Positions 8,571 through 16,516 are shown, numbered from the stretch's first letter. The stretch is 64,000 nt of DNA from Nocardia anaemiae NBRC 100462 (GCF_001612725.1 NZ_BDAZ01000073.1:1-64000); one strand, 5' to 3'. Program-made: numbers and translations. Notes: generated by a model not told the origin, from the letters alone.

Positions 8571-10007
8571 ATGAGAACGACCAAGGCTCTCGGATTGAGC
8601 ATCGGCTCGGTAAACGCGGTATCGGCCGCGGTGACCGATGACCCCGCACATCCGGTGGTGACCACCCGACGCACCACGGTCACTTTCTCCGGTGACGGCA
8701 CCCCGGCCATCGGCGCGGTTCCTTGCAAGGCAACGGTGCTGGCGGATTTCGCAGATCTGGCGATTACGCAGGATCCGATCGCCGTCGTAGCGGGGCGGGC
8801 CATGAGCTGTGCCGATCTGGTTGCGGCAGTGGCTAATCAGCTGGCCGCGACATCGTTGCGCAGCGTATTGGCCTACCCTGCAATATATTCCGGTGATCGG
8901 GTCGCCGAACTCCGCTCAGCGTTGGATCAGCTCGAAGCCACAGGCGTCGGACTGGTCCCCGAGCCGATTGCCGCGGTGAAATGGCTCGAAATCAGCGGTG
9001 GCGCAGCGGAATCCGAACTCGTTCTGGTCTATGATCTCGGCGCGAGCTGCCTGGATCTCGCAGTCGTTCGTGCTGGCAGGCTAGCCGGACCGCCGGTGCG
9101 CTCCTACGATTTCGGCGGCCGTGCACTCCATGCGGCGGTGGCTCGATACGGACACGACATCACGCCGGACGCCGAATCACGTTGGGCCGAGCGCGTATCC
9201 GCCGATGATATCGACGAGTTCCGCACCCTTCAGGTGCGTGAGTCGGACCCGCTGGTACGCGAATGCGTCCGTGCCGCCGGGGTCGCGGTATCCGACATCG
9301 ACCGCATTCTGTTGGTCGGTGGCGCGGCCCGGCCCGCAGTAGTGGCACGAGTGCTGGCCGACGAATTCGAACTCCCGATTGCCCTCGGCCCCGACCCGGC
9401 GCACACCATCGCGCTGGGTGCGGCACTGCTCGCATCCCGCGCCGCTGCGGCCGACGACAGCCCGACGATTGTTCCCCGCGGCCGCCGGGAACCACGCGTC
9501 GCTGCCTTGGCGGCCGCGGTGCTCACCACCGGGCTCCTCGTGCCTGCCGCAGTGCCGTTCGGGCGCACCTTGGACCATGGGCCCGCGATGGAGGCGACGG
9601 CAGTGGACGCGCCCACGGCACCGCGTTTCGATCCCTACCTCGATCCGACCCCTGTCGCCGTGGCGCCAGCCTTGCCGCCGAACGCGATGCTCGTCGACAA
9701 CCCTATTGCGGCGCCCCTGCGGCTCGCGGTTCCCACGACCTGGTGGGCGACTGAGGCCCCTGCGGCACATGACATCTCACCGCTGCCGATCGCCGAACCG
9801 CCTGCCGATTCTACGAAGCATGAATCGGCGCCCACAGTCTCGACGCCAGACGTCGCCTCCGCGAGAGCTCGGCCCGATGCAACCAGGCCGTCCGACCTCG
9901 CCTCCGGTGCGTTATCGAGTTCCGGTCGATCGAACGGTTCGGGCCGACCGAGCAATTCAGGGAGACAAAGCGATTCGGGGCGGAAGGGGTCTTCGGGTCG
10001 GCGGTGA
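8571..10007 (+). CDS. Hsp70-like ATPase fold with TM segment and disordered tail
   Basis: This 478-residue protein has an N-terminal actin/Hsp70-like domain of about 310 residues: phosphate-loop-like G-L-S-I-G-S-V-N near the start, V-P-E-P-I-A-A-V-K-W near 140, V-Y-D-L-G-A-S-C-L-D-L-A (phosphate 2), and R-I-L-L-V-G-G-A-A-R-P-A (adenosine motif). A single TM segment follows (V-A-A-L-A-A-A-V-L-T-T-G-L-L), then about 150 residues rich in Pro, Ala and Ser, ending in SGR repeats and presumably outside the membrane. The substrate-binding domain of real DnaK is absent. Such proteins are common in Nocardia and Mycobacterium, with unknown role. GAGG precedes ATG 8571. Confidence 0.8.
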   Translation: MRTTKALGLSIGSVNAVSAAVTDDPAHPVVTTRRTTVTFSGDGTPAIGAVPCKATVLADFADLAITQDPIAVVAGRAMSCADLVAAVANQLAATSLRSVLAYPAIYSGDRVAELRSALDQLEATGVGLVPEPIAAVKWLEISGGAAESELVLVYDLGASCLDLAVVRAGRLAGPPVRSYDFGGRALHAAVARYGHDITPDAESRWAERVSADDIDEFRTLQVRESDPLVRECVRAAGVAVSDIDRILLVGGAARPAVVARVLADEFELPIALGPDPAHTIALGAALLASRAAAADDSPTIVPRGRREPRVAALAAAVLTTGLLVPAAVPFGRTLDHGPAMEATAVDAPTAPRFDPYLDPTPVAVAPALPPNAMLVDNPIAAPLRLAVPTTWWATEAPAAHDISPLPIAEPPADSTKHESAPTVSTPDVASARARPDATRPSDLASGALSSSGRSNGSGRPSNSGRQSDSGRKGSSGRR

Positions 10008-10315
10008 CCCGAACCTATGTCATCGGAAGTCGGTTCCTGCTGGGTAAGGACGAAGCCCCCTTCGCCGTATGGGTCTCGCCCGGTGTCGAGGATCCTGTCG
10101 TCCAGGAAAGCGGCGGCGTGCTCGTCCAGGAAGACCCGTGCTCCTTGGGCGGTCACGACCCGGCCTTTCTCGTCTGGTCCTGCGGTGACCGCCATCTGCG
10201 GCGTCTCGGCGCCGTCGGTCGTGGAGATTCGCAGCCCGGCCTCCATGGGCGCGCCCTCGAGGTGGTCGGCGGTTCGGCCAGGGCCCGGAGGCCGTTCGAC
10301 GCCGTTCTCCGCCAC
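9635..10315 (-). CDS. HesB/IscA-like protein with run-on C-terminus
   Basis: Residues about 20-100 read as the actinobacterial HesB/IscA-like (iron-sulfur assembly fold) family: E-A-G-L-R-I-S-T-T-D-G, then V-V-T-A-Q-G-A-R-V-F-L-D, then A-A-F-L-D-D-R-I-L-D. Family members are about 100 residues, but this frame continues for another 125 residues antisense to the Hsp70-like gene. That points to a lost stop or a late frameshift. The N-terminus is also odd: a reading with two compensating frameshifts gives a more family-like G-L-R-A-L-A-E-P. GTG 10315 lies 8 nt after the cupin stop, so the two are probably cotranscribed. The real gene may occupy only about 10010-10315. Confidence 0.5.
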   Translation of the reverse strand: MAENGVERPPGPGRTADHLEGAPMEAGLRISTTDGAETPQMAVTAGPDEKGRVVTAQGARVFLDEHAAAFLDDRILDTGRDPYGEGGFVLTQQEPTSDDIGSGHRRPEDPFRPESLCLPELLGRPEPFDRPELDNAPEARSDGLVASGRALAEATSGVETVGADSCFVESAGGSAIGSGEMSCAAGASVAHQVVGTASRRGAAIGLSTSIAFGGKAGATATGVGSR

Positions 10316-10323
10316 CTACACCA

Positions 10324-10698
10324 TCAGGAAACCCAAGGCGGGTCGATGACGGTTCCGTCGAGCAACTCGCCGCGGAATCCGACCGGGACCGTCACGACGA
10401 GCACGGCCGGTTCGGCGGCCGAATTCGTCAGGGCGATCATCGAATTCGCGGGCGCCACCGCGGCGTCACCGGCCACCAGCGCCTCCGCCTTTCCGTCGAT
10501 CGTGATCGTCACCGCACCCCGGATGACTACGAACGCCTCCTCGCGCAGCACCTTGTGCGGCACGCCTTCGGTATCGGCGGACACCTGGATCTGCCAGACG
10601 CACAGTTCGGCGCTGCCGGTGCCGGGGCGAATGTAGGAGGTGAATCGAGTGCCGTGCATTTCGTGGACTTCGGCGTCGGCGGCGCGGGTTACTGGCAT
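10324..10698 (-). CDS. Small cupin-domain protein
   Basis: This 124-residue product is a single cupin barrel: motif 1 around V-P-H-K-V-L-R-E-E-A-F-V-V-I-R-G, motif 2 around G-D-A-A-V-A-P-A-N-S. The His-x-Glu metal set is partial, so metal binding is plausible but unproven. AGGAG precedes ATG 10698. It is divergent from a MarR gene, with an operator array between them, so it is probably the regulated target. It may bind the same ligand or act as a small isomerase or oxygenase. Confidence 0.8.
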   Translation of the reverse strand: MPVTRAADAEVHEMHGTRFTSYIRPGTGSAELCVWQIQVSADTEGVPHKVLREEAFVVIRGAVTITIDGKAEALVAGDAAVAPANSMIALTNSAAEPAVLVVTVPVGFRGELLDGTVIDPPWVS

Positions 10699-10716
10699 GC
10701 CCTACTCCTTCATTTG

Positions 10717-10765
10717 GTCAAGCAGCTTGACTATATAGTCAAGCAACTTGTCCATCTGTGTCAAG
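10717..10765. promoter_or_regulatory. MarR operator array (five half-sites)
   Basis: GTCAAG or its complement CTTGAC/CTTGTC occurs at 10717, 10726, 10738, 10747 and 10760. The centre is a perfect 20-bp palindrome (10725-10744) around CTATATAG, and the half-site pairs repeat every 21 bp. It lies between the divergent cupin and MarR genes and reaches the MarR start codon. Confidence 0.8.
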
Positions 10766-11245
10766 ATGTCGCTCATGTCGGATCTGAAACCCGCTTCGAC
10801 CCTGCGGCCCGGCCAGGACCTCGCACTGCTTTTGCTGGCCGCGGGGGCGGCCGCGACGGATGCGATCCACGCCGGGGTGGTCGCGGCCGGATTCGCCGAC
10901 GTGCGGCCGACGCACGGGTTCGCGTTCGTGCGGCTGGCACCGAACGGGGCGACGGTCGGCGAGTTGGCCGAACATCTCGGCGTGACCAAGCAGGCGGCCA
11001 GCCAGTTGGTGGAGGAACTCGTGCGCAAGGGTTACGCCGAGCGCAACCCGCACCCCGACGACGCGCGCGCCCGATTGATCACACTGACCTCGAAAGGGTG
11101 GGCCTGCACGCGCGCAGCCGATGCCGCCGCCGCCCGATTCGCCGACCAGTGGGCGTCCGTTTTGGGCGATTCCACCGTGGCCCAATTGCGTAACACTTTG
11201 ACCCGCGTGGTGGCCCCCGGACGGGTCCGTCCGGCCACTTGGTGA
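10766..11245 (+). CDS. MarR family transcriptional regulator
   Basis: This 159-residue winged-helix regulator contains V-G-E-L-A-E-H-L-G-V-T-K-Q-A-A-S-Q-L-V as the recognition helix-turn-helix and N-P-H-P-D-D-A-R-A-R-L-I-T-L-T as the wing. Starts at 10766 (M-S-L-M-S-D-L) and 10775 are both possible. No good ribosome site is seen and an operator half-site ends one base before 10766, so expression should be tightly autorepressed. The divergent cupin gene is the obvious target. Confidence 0.88.
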   Translation: MSLMSDLKPASTLRPGQDLALLLLAAGAAATDAIHAGVVAAGFADVRPTHGFAFVRLAPNGATVGELAEHLGVTKQAASQLVEELVRKGYAERNPHPDDARARLITLTSKGWACTRAADAAAARFADQWASVLGDSTVAQLRNTLTRVVAPGRVRPATW

Positions 11246-11499
11246 CCAAATCGAGACAAAGTGGCCTGCGTTACCCCGAAATTTCCGTGACCTGCGTCAC
11301 ATCACGTTTAGCAGCAAACTCCCCGCATAGAGGGGGTTTCCAGGAGTCCGACCAGGGCTTTCCAAGATCGGCAACGTCTGCCATTCACTATTCGTTCATG
11401 TTGCGTTAACCGACCGTGACCAAGCTGAGACCAGGTCCGAAACAGACCTGCAGTTTGGTAACACCGTGGAGCAATCCACACACAGTCGGAAAACGACCG

Positions 11500-11700
11500 C
11501 AACGGCAGATGGGTTTCACCCGCCGCGGTCGCCGGAGATACCAGCGGCGCCACAGCCCGTGACCGCATTTCTCCCCGCTCGACAGCGGCACCCGCCGGGA
11601 ACCGACTCCGGGTGACTCGCACCGCGTCGTGCGCCAGGGGCTTGCCTGGCCTTCACAACAAAACCCGAAAACAGCATACGAACCGATTCAGGCGGGCCTT
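11500..11700 (+). promoter_or_regulatory. Probable ydaO-type (c-di-AMP) riboswitch leader
   Basis: The 540-nt gap before the SLT-domain gene has no protein-like frame. It contains ydaO landmarks in order: CCGGGAACC, GGGTGACTC, a GCAC/GTGC hairpin (11619-11632), a GCCAGG/CCTGGC hairpin (11633-11650), CCTTC, ACCCGA and CAGC. Such leaders precede resuscitation-promoting factor and other wall-hydrolase genes in actinobacteria. The 5' boundary is approximate; 11246-11499 shows nothing else. Confidence 0.5.
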
Positions 11701-11784
11701 CCCACCGGGTGCCCCGTCGGAGATCCGCGCTGTCTGAACCTGGCGGATCGCCTCTCTGGACACGATCAAGGAACTGATTTCGAA

Positions 11785-12417
11785 ATGCTCGACAAACGCC
11801 TTCCCTCTTTCCGCCGTCTTTCGCTGCGTGACGGTGTCACCCTGGCAGTGGCCGCGGCCGGTGTCATCGCCGTCGGCACCTCCTCCGTAGTCGCGCTGGC
11901 CGACGACAGCGTTCCGTCGCGCATTGCCATGGTCTCCGAGCAGCAGCCCGCCCCCGCTGCCGCGCCGGTCGATGTGGCTGCTCCGGCCCCCGTGGTAACG
12001 CCGGTCGACGCCCCGATCCTCCCGGGTCTGCCCGCACTGCCCGAACTGCCGCAGATTCCGGGCCTGCCCCTGCCGCCGCCCCCGGCCCCGGTCTACGAGG
12101 ACAACCTCGACGGCTGGATCCGCCACTCCCTCGACATCATGGCCGCACAGGGCATCCCGGGCAGCTACGACGGCATCTACCGCAACGTCATGCGCGAATC
12201 GGGCGGCAACCCGCAGGCCATCAACCTCTGGGACTCCAACGCCGCCAAGGGTATTCCGTCCAAGGGCCTGCTCCAGGTGATCGACCCGACCTTCAACGCC
12301 TACCACGTCGAGGGCACCGCCTGGGACATCTGGGACCCGGTCGCCAACATCACCGCGGCCTGCAACTACGCCGCGCACCGCTACGGCTCGATGGACAACG
12401 TCAACTCGGCGTACTGA
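11785..12417 (+). CDS. Secreted transglycosylase SLT-domain protein
   Basis: Probable peptidoglycan lytic transglycosylase of 210 residues. A signal segment (about residues 15-38) precedes a Pro/Ala/Val-rich linker (residues about 45-100), then a C-terminal lysozyme-like domain. That domain has the catalytic Glu in V-M-R-E-S-G-G-N-P-Q-A-I, then S-K-G-L-L-Q-V-I and N-I-T-A-A-C-N-Y-A-A-H-R-Y-G. ATG 11785 directly precedes the basic n-region. Its expression is probably controlled by the c-di-AMP leader, and a strong terminator follows. Confidence 0.9.
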   Translation: MLDKRLPSFRRLSLRDGVTLAVAAAGVIAVGTSSVVALADDSVPSRIAMVSEQQPAPAAAPVDVAAPAPVVTPVDAPILPGLPALPELPQIPGLPLPPPPAPVYEDNLDGWIRHSLDIMAAQGIPGSYDGIYRNVMRESGGNPQAINLWDSNAAKGIPSKGLLQVIDPTFNAYHVEGTAWDIWDPVANITAACNYAAHRYGSMDNVNSAY

Positions 12418-12432
12418 TCCGCGACTAGCTGA

Positions 12433-12468
12433 ACAATGCCTCCCCGCCCGACGGCGGGGAGGCATTGT
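12433..12468 (+). terminator. Perfect 16-bp hairpin terminator
   Basis: ACAATGCCTCCCCGCC pairs perfectly with GGCGGGGAGGCATTGT around a 4-nt loop, 15 nt after the SLT-domain stop. There is no T tract, as is common in high-GC actinomycetes. Confidence 0.8.
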
Positions 12469-12511
12469 CGTAGGGTCGACCAGGACCACCCCCACCGATG
12501 CGGATTCCGCC

Positions 12512-12823
12512 ATGACCGATTACGCCCACTCCGACCACGCGTCGAGGAGCCGCGCCGAGAAGGCGCGCCGCCTGGCCACCTATCTCTGGGATCGCGGCAT
12601 CACCGGAACGGAACTGCTGGATATGCCGACGGCGGTCCGCCGGAAGCTGGCACGCGCGGCCGAGACGAATCCGCCGAGCACCGACGAGACCTGGACAACC
12701 GTGGCCGAACTGCTCGACGAGAAGGACGCCTGGGCCGCTCGGCATCCGAATCATCCTGCGGCACAGCGCAATAGCCGTGACGAGAAGCTGCTGTGGGTGA
12801 AGCCGCCGATCGCACCGTGGTGA
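12512..12823 (+). CDS. Conserved-looking hypothetical protein (103 aa)
   Basis: A charged soluble protein with a helical N-terminal half (S-R-A-E-K-A-R-R-L-A-T-Y-L-W-D-R-G-I) and a Trp-containing C-terminus ending L-L-W-V-K-P-P-I-A-P-W. Codon use is normal for this genome, and the frame starts at the first ATG after the terminator. I recognise no domain. Its stop is one base from the stop of the convergent MarR gene. Confidence 0.65.
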   Translation: MTDYAHSDHASRSRAEKARRLATYLWDRGITGTELLDMPTAVRRKLARAAETNPPSTDETWTTVAELLDEKDAWAARHPNHPAAQRNSRDEKLLWVKPPIAPW

Positions 12824-12824
12824 T

Positions 12825-13289
12825 TCAGTAGCCGAGTTCGGACTCGCTCTCGGCCTCGACGACCACCTTGTCGGCCAGCGATCGCAGCGCACGCGCCTCC
12901 GCGGGTGTCATCGGATCGACGAAGATCCGGCGCACCAGTTCGACATGGTTCGGGGCCGCCTTCTCCAACACCTTGCGCCCCTCGGGTGTGAGCTCGACCA
13001 GAATCCCCCTGGCGTCGTCCTCGGCAGGGCGACGGTCGACGAGTCCGCGAGCGGCCATGCGCGCCAGATGTTTCGAAAGCCTGCTCTTCTCCCAGCAGAC
13101 CTCGGCGGCCAATTCCTTGGCGCGCAGACAGCCGCCGGGCGCGGCCGACAACGGCACCAGCAGTTCGTAGTCGGCGGTGGACAGGCCATCCTGGGCCAGC
13201 CCGGCCGAGAGCGCCGCATCCAGGCGCTGACGCAGCCGGATGAAGGCCTGCCAGGTCTCCTGTTCGTCATCGTTCAACCAACGCACCAC
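12825..13289 (-). CDS. MarR family transcriptional regulator
   Basis: This 154-residue winged-helix repressor has L-R-A-K-E-L-A-A-E-V-C-W-E-K-S-R-L-S-K-H as the helix-turn-helix and R-R-P-A-E-D-D-A-R-G-I-L-V-E-L-T as the wing. It is divergent from the pirin gene with about 58 bp between start codons, where a TTGGT/ACCAA inverted repeat sits. The most likely job is control of pirin and of itself in response to an aromatic or oxidative signal. Confidence 0.88.
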   Translation of the reverse strand: MVRWLNDDEQETWQAFIRLRQRLDAALSAGLAQDGLSTADYELLVPLSAAPGGCLRAKELAAEVCWEKSRLSKHLARMAARGLVDRRPAEDDARGILVELTPEGRKVLEKAAPNHVELVRRIFVDPMTPAEARALRSLADKVVVEAESESELGY

Positions 13290-13310
13290 GGGAATGATCC
13301 TAGCCAGTGT

Positions 13311-13330
13311 TTGGTTGACATGGACACCAA
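13311..13330. promoter_or_regulatory. Probable MarR operator upstream of pirin
   Basis: An interrupted inverted repeat, TTGGT ... CATG ... ACCAA, 20 bp long with a symmetric centre, lies 17 nt before the pirin start and 21 nt from the MarR start. It overlaps a TTGACA box. Confidence 0.55.
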
Positions 13331-13347
13331 CTATTCAGGAGGTGCCC

Positions 13348-14325
13348 ATGCCAGCCATCACCGTCCCCGACATCATGGTGCTGCCGCGCCTGACCCGACC
13401 CACGGATTCGACGCGGGAACGGAAAGTGAGCAGCATCAGCACCGCACATCAGCAGCGCGAAGGCGCCGGCTTCGAGGTGCGCAGGCCGTTCCCGAGCATG
13501 GATCTGCGCTCGGCCGACCCGTTCATCCTGCTCGACCAGATGGGACCGGTCGCCTACGAGCCCTATGAGGCCAAGGGTGCCCCGTGGCATCCGCATCGCG
13601 GCTTCGAGACCGTCACCTACGTCATGGACGGCACCATGGTGCACCACGACTCCAATGGCGGCGGAGGCGTCATCAGCGAAGGCGACACCCAATGGATGAC
13701 GGCCGGTTCCGGCATCCTGCACGATGAACTGCCCGCCGAGGAATTGGTCGTCGCGGGCGGCTGGTTCCACGGCATCCAACTGTGGGTCAATCTGCCGCGC
13801 GCGCAGAAGATGGCCGCACCGCGCTATCAGGATCTGCGCGGCAGTGAATTGACGCTGGTCAGTTCGCACGACGGTGGCGCACTGGTGCGCATTATCGCGG
13901 GCGAGATGGGCGGTTTCGCGGGGCCCGGTTCGACCTACACCCCGATCGCCTACGCACACGCCTCGATCACGCCGGGCGGTCAGCTGGAAACACCATGGCC
14001 GCAACGGTTTACCGCGATGGCGTACGTACTGTCCGGCAGCGGAACGGTGGGCGCCGAGCGTCGACCGATCAGCGAAGGCCAACTCGCGGTATTCGGTCCC
14101 GGCGACTCGATCAGCGTCGCCGCGGATGCACTGCAACACAACCGAACCGGCGATCTGGAGGTGTTGCTGCTCGGCGGCCTGCCGATCAAAGAGCCTGTGG
14201 TGCAATACGGTCCGTTCGTCATGAACACCCGCGCCGAAATCATCCAGGCCATGGCGGATTACCAGGCCGGACGCATGGGCAATATCCCCGCCGAACATCT
14301 GGTTGGTAAGCGTTTGGGCGAATAA
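13348..14325 (+). CDS. Pirin family bicupin protein
   Basis: This 325-residue pirin has the N-terminal cupin with metal ligands in H-P-H-R-G-F-E-T-V-T-Y and later the D-T-Q-W-M-T-A-G-S-G-I-L-H block, followed by the second cupin domain with G-D-S-I-S-V-A-A. Pirins bind iron and some oxidise quercetin or act as redox-sensing cofactors. ATG 13348 is preceded by AGGAGG at ideal spacing, which fixes the start. It is controlled by the divergent MarR gene. Confidence 0.93.
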   Translation: MPAITVPDIMVLPRLTRPTDSTRERKVSSISTAHQQREGAGFEVRRPFPSMDLRSADPFILLDQMGPVAYEPYEAKGAPWHPHRGFETVTYVMDGTMVHHDSNGGGGVISEGDTQWMTAGSGILHDELPAEELVVAGGWFHGIQLWVNLPRAQKMAAPRYQDLRGSELTLVSSHDGGALVRIIAGEMGGFAGPGSTYTPIAYAHASITPGGQLETPWPQRFTAMAYVLSGSGTVGAERRPISEGQLAVFGPGDSISVAADALQHNRTGDLEVLLLGGLPIKEPVVQYGPFVMNTRAEIIQAMADYQAGRMGNIPAEHLVGKRLGE

Positions 14326-14461
14326 CGAACGAAGGGGCGTTGTCCCCTAATGCCCCTAATTGTTTTGCTGCGCAGTTGACAAGTACGCGGCCCGTCACAA
14401 CAGTGGATGCGGCGTCTCCCCCTGGACGCTACTCCACCGCAGCACACAAACAGAGGAATAT

Positions 14462-14758
14462 ATGAACGTTCGCCGGCTCACCGTCAGCGTTGCCGCGGCA
14501 GCACTCGCCTTTCTAGCGGCGCCCGCAGCCCTGGCCGACGTCCCCACCGGTTCCGCAGGAACGGGCTCGTCCGCAATTGATACCGGTTCGGCCGCGACCG
14601 GTTCGGCGGGCATGTCCCAGACCGGCTCGGCCGGTGGCGCCTTCGCCAACTGCGACGAGGCCCGCGCGGCCGGTCGGGCACCGCTGTTCCGCGGGGAACC
14701 GGGCTATGGCCCGCATTTGGATCCGGACGGCGACGGCTTCGCCTGCCCGACGGTCTGA
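14462..14758 (+). CDS. Secreted excalibur calcium-binding-domain protein
   Basis: This 98-residue exported protein has a signal peptide (residues 1-25, ending A-A-L-A-D), a linker of TGSAG/TGSS repeats (26-58), and an excalibur domain. That domain shows F-A-N-C-D-E-A-R-A-A-G, then P-L-F-R-G-E-P-G-Y, then D-P-D-G-D-G-F-A-C, which includes the D-x-D-x-D-G calcium loop and the conserved Cys pair. GAGGA lies 7 nt before ATG. Likely a wall-associated protein of unknown role. Confidence 0.9.
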   Translation: MNVRRLTVSVAAAALAFLAAPAALADVPTGSAGTGSSAIDTGSAATGSAGMSQTGSAGGAFANCDEARAAGRAPLFRGEPGYGPHLDPDGDGFACPTV

Positions 14759-14766
14759 TAGCCCTG

Positions 14767-14814
14767 AAACGCAGAACACCCGGTGTGCTCAGTCACACCG
14801 GGTGTTCTGCGTTT
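14767..14814. terminator. Bidirectional 21-bp hairpin terminator
   Basis: A perfect 21-bp stem (AAACGCAGAACACCCGG... with its complement) and a 6-nt loop lies 8 nt after the excalibur gene. It is followed by TTTT, and on the other strand it ends the convergent DUF3618 gene. Confidence 0.9.
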
Positions 14815-14819
14815 TCGGC

Positions 14820-15041
14820 TCAGCGGAAAATCTTGACCAGCACCAACCCGACGACCACCACGGCCGTGCCGATCAGGCTGTACTTCACCTTCGGCTGGTT
14901 CAGCTTCGCCAGCACAATGTGCTTGGTGTCATCGGCGATGCGCTGTGGATCGGCCCGTACCGCGATTTCGTCGAGCGTGCTCGCGAGCCGTGTCCGCGCG
15001 GCCTCGATCTCCCGCTCGATCCGCTCGGTATCCCTAGCCAC
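14820..15041 (-). CDS. DUF3618 small membrane protein
   Basis: This 73-residue protein has an acidic/basic amphipathic N-terminus (R-D-T-E-R-I-E-R-E-I-E-A-A-R-T-R-L-A-S-T-L-D-E-I), which is the DUF3618 signature, and one C-terminal TM segment (Y-S-L-I-G-T-A-V-V-V-V-G-L-V-L-V). Family members occur with stress and envelope genes; function unknown. AGGAGG lies just upstream of the start. It is divergent from bcp. Confidence 0.92.
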   Translation of the reverse strand: MARDTERIEREIEAARTRLASTLDEIAVRADPQRIADDTKHIVLAKLNQPKVKYSLIGTAVVVVGLVLVKIFR

Positions 15042-15229
15042 GTATCTCCTCCTGTGTTCAATTTGCGGTGCTCGCGGGTCTCTCCGTGGTCACCCAGGCT
15101 GCCGCCTCCGAGCCCGTCGCTCACACCGCGTGTTCGAATGTGCCGCGAACCGCGCTCGCCGACGAGTCTAGCCAGCCGGGCCGCATCGGTGCGGCCGCGT
15201 TGTCGGGGCGTTCGATTACCGTGCAAGAG

Positions 15230-15703
15230 GTGACCGACAACCAACGACTCTCCCCCGGCCATCCCGCCCCCGCGTTCACCCTGCCCGACGCCGACGGCAA
15301 GGACGTGTCCCTATCCGATTACCGGGGCCGCAAGGTGATCGTCTACTTCTACCCCGCCGCGAGCACCCCCGGCTGCACCAAACAGGCCTGCGATTTCCGC
15401 GACAACCTCGCCGAACTCGAGGGCGCCGGTATCGAGGTCATCGGCATCTCCCCCGATAAGCCCGCCAAATTGGCCAAGTTCCGCGACAACGAAAAGCTCA
15501 CCTTTCCATTGCTCTCGGACCCGGACAAATCCGTCCTCACCGCATGGGGTGCGTTCGGTGAGAAGACCATGTACGGCAAGACCGTCACCGGCGTTATCCG
15601 CTCCACATTCCTGGTCGACGAAAAAGGCGAAATCGAAGTGGCGCAATACAATGTCCGCGCCACCGGCCACGTCGCCAAACTTCGTCGCGACCTGTCGGTG
15701 TAG
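15230..15703 (+). CDS. bcp: Bcp-type thioredoxin-dependent peroxiredoxin
   Basis: Reduces hydrogen and organic peroxides using thioredoxin. The 157-residue product has the AhpC/TSA thioredoxin fold with Y-P-A-A-S-T-P-G-C-T-K-Q-A-C-D-F, carrying the peroxidatic Cys and the resolving Cys five residues later. The C-terminus (T-G-H-V-A-K-L-R-R-D-L-S-V) is almost identical to what I know of the mycobacterial protein. GTG 15230 fits the family start; GTG 15221, three codons upstream, is an alternative. Confidence 0.95.
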   Translation: MTDNQRLSPGHPAPAFTLPDADGKDVSLSDYRGRKVIVYFYPAASTPGCTKQACDFRDNLAELEGAGIEVIGISPDKPAKLAKFRDNEKLTFPLLSDPDKSVLTAWGAFGEKTMYGKTVTGVIRSTFLVDEKGEIEVAQYNVRATGHVAKLRRDLSV

Positions 15704-15705
15704 AC

Positions 15706-16431
15706 CTACTGCTCGAACGAACGCACGAACTGTTCGTAGCCGTCGAGCAGCCGATCCAGGCCGAACTGCAGATCGGCTTCCGCCCAATTGGTTTCGTCCA
15801 GGTCGAAGGCCTGGTGTGCGAGTGCGGAGGCCAACGCCGGGTAGTGCTGCGGGTCGATCACGTGGCCGAGTGCGGCCAGGTACCCGTCGTACTCGGCGCT
15901 GGCCGCCATCTCCCTGGCCATCCGCATCCGCCCGATCAGATACAGCGAAACATTCAGCACCAGTTGCAGCTTCACCGGTTCGGGCACCGCGGTTCCGGCG
16001 AAGGCGGACAGCCCGGCGTCCAGCCATGCCATATTCCGCGGGCCCATCGGCGGTGCCAACGGCAGGTCGACCCACCACGGATGCTGTTGGATCATGCGGA
16101 CCTCCGCCCACGCCCACGCCTCCACGCGAACCCGCCAATTCGGGTCGTCGGGTAGCTCGGGCGGCGGGCCGACCACCCGATCCGTCACCAGTTCGATCAG
16201 GGTGTCCTTGCTGTCCACATACCGGTACAGCGACATCGTGGTGAATCCGAGCCGCTTGGCGACCCGGCTCATCGAGAGCGCGCCGACCCCCTCCAAGTCG
16301 GCCACCTCGATCGCGGCGTCGATCACCTGATCCAGGCTCAGCCCGCGCTTGGGTCCGCGACTGCCGCCCTCATCCAGGCCCCACATCAATGCGAAGGCCT
16401 TGGGTACCGCGCTGGCGTCCGGCGTTTCCAT
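15706..16431 (-). CDS. TetR/AcrR family repressor of the adjacent ABC exporter
   Basis: This 241-residue regulator has a TetR helix-turn-helix at about residues 30-80 (A-L-S-M-S-R-V-A-K-R-L-G-F-T-T-M-S-L-Y-R-Y-V) and a C-terminal ligand domain of the TetR_C_1 type. It is divergent from a DrrA/DrrB-like pair, with a 41-bp dyad between them, so it almost certainly represses the exporter and itself. Confidence 0.93.
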   Translation of the reverse strand: METPDASAVPKAFALMWGLDEGGSRGPKRGLSLDQVIDAAIEVADLEGVGALSMSRVAKRLGFTTMSLYRYVDSKDTLIELVTDRVVGPPPELPDDPNWRVRVEAWAWAEVRMIQQHPWWVDLPLAPPMGPRNMAWLDAGLSAFAGTAVPEPVKLQLVLNVSLYLIGRMRMAREMAASAEYDGYLAALGHVIDPQHYPALASALAHQAFDLDETNWAEADLQFGLDRLLDGYEQFVRSFEQ

Positions 16432-16475
16432 CGGTCTCGATTCCTTCCTATCGATGCCTCTTGTCGACCTCCAAA

Positions 16476-16516
16476 AACTGTGTACGATCTAAACTAAGTT
16501 TATGGCATACACAGTT
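16476..16516. promoter_or_regulatory. 41-bp TetR operator
   Basis: A dyad symmetric about position 16496: outer arms AACTGTGTA/TACACAGTT, inner arms TAAACT/AGTTTA, separated by 5-nt spacers on each side. It lies between the divergent TetR and ABC-transporter genes and covers an upstream in-frame ATG (16502), arguing that translation starts at 16535 instead. Confidence 0.9.

Noticed and set aside
10004..10636. A 210-codon plus-strand frame over the HesB-like and cupin genes
   Set aside because: Antisense shadow; the minus-strand frames match known families.
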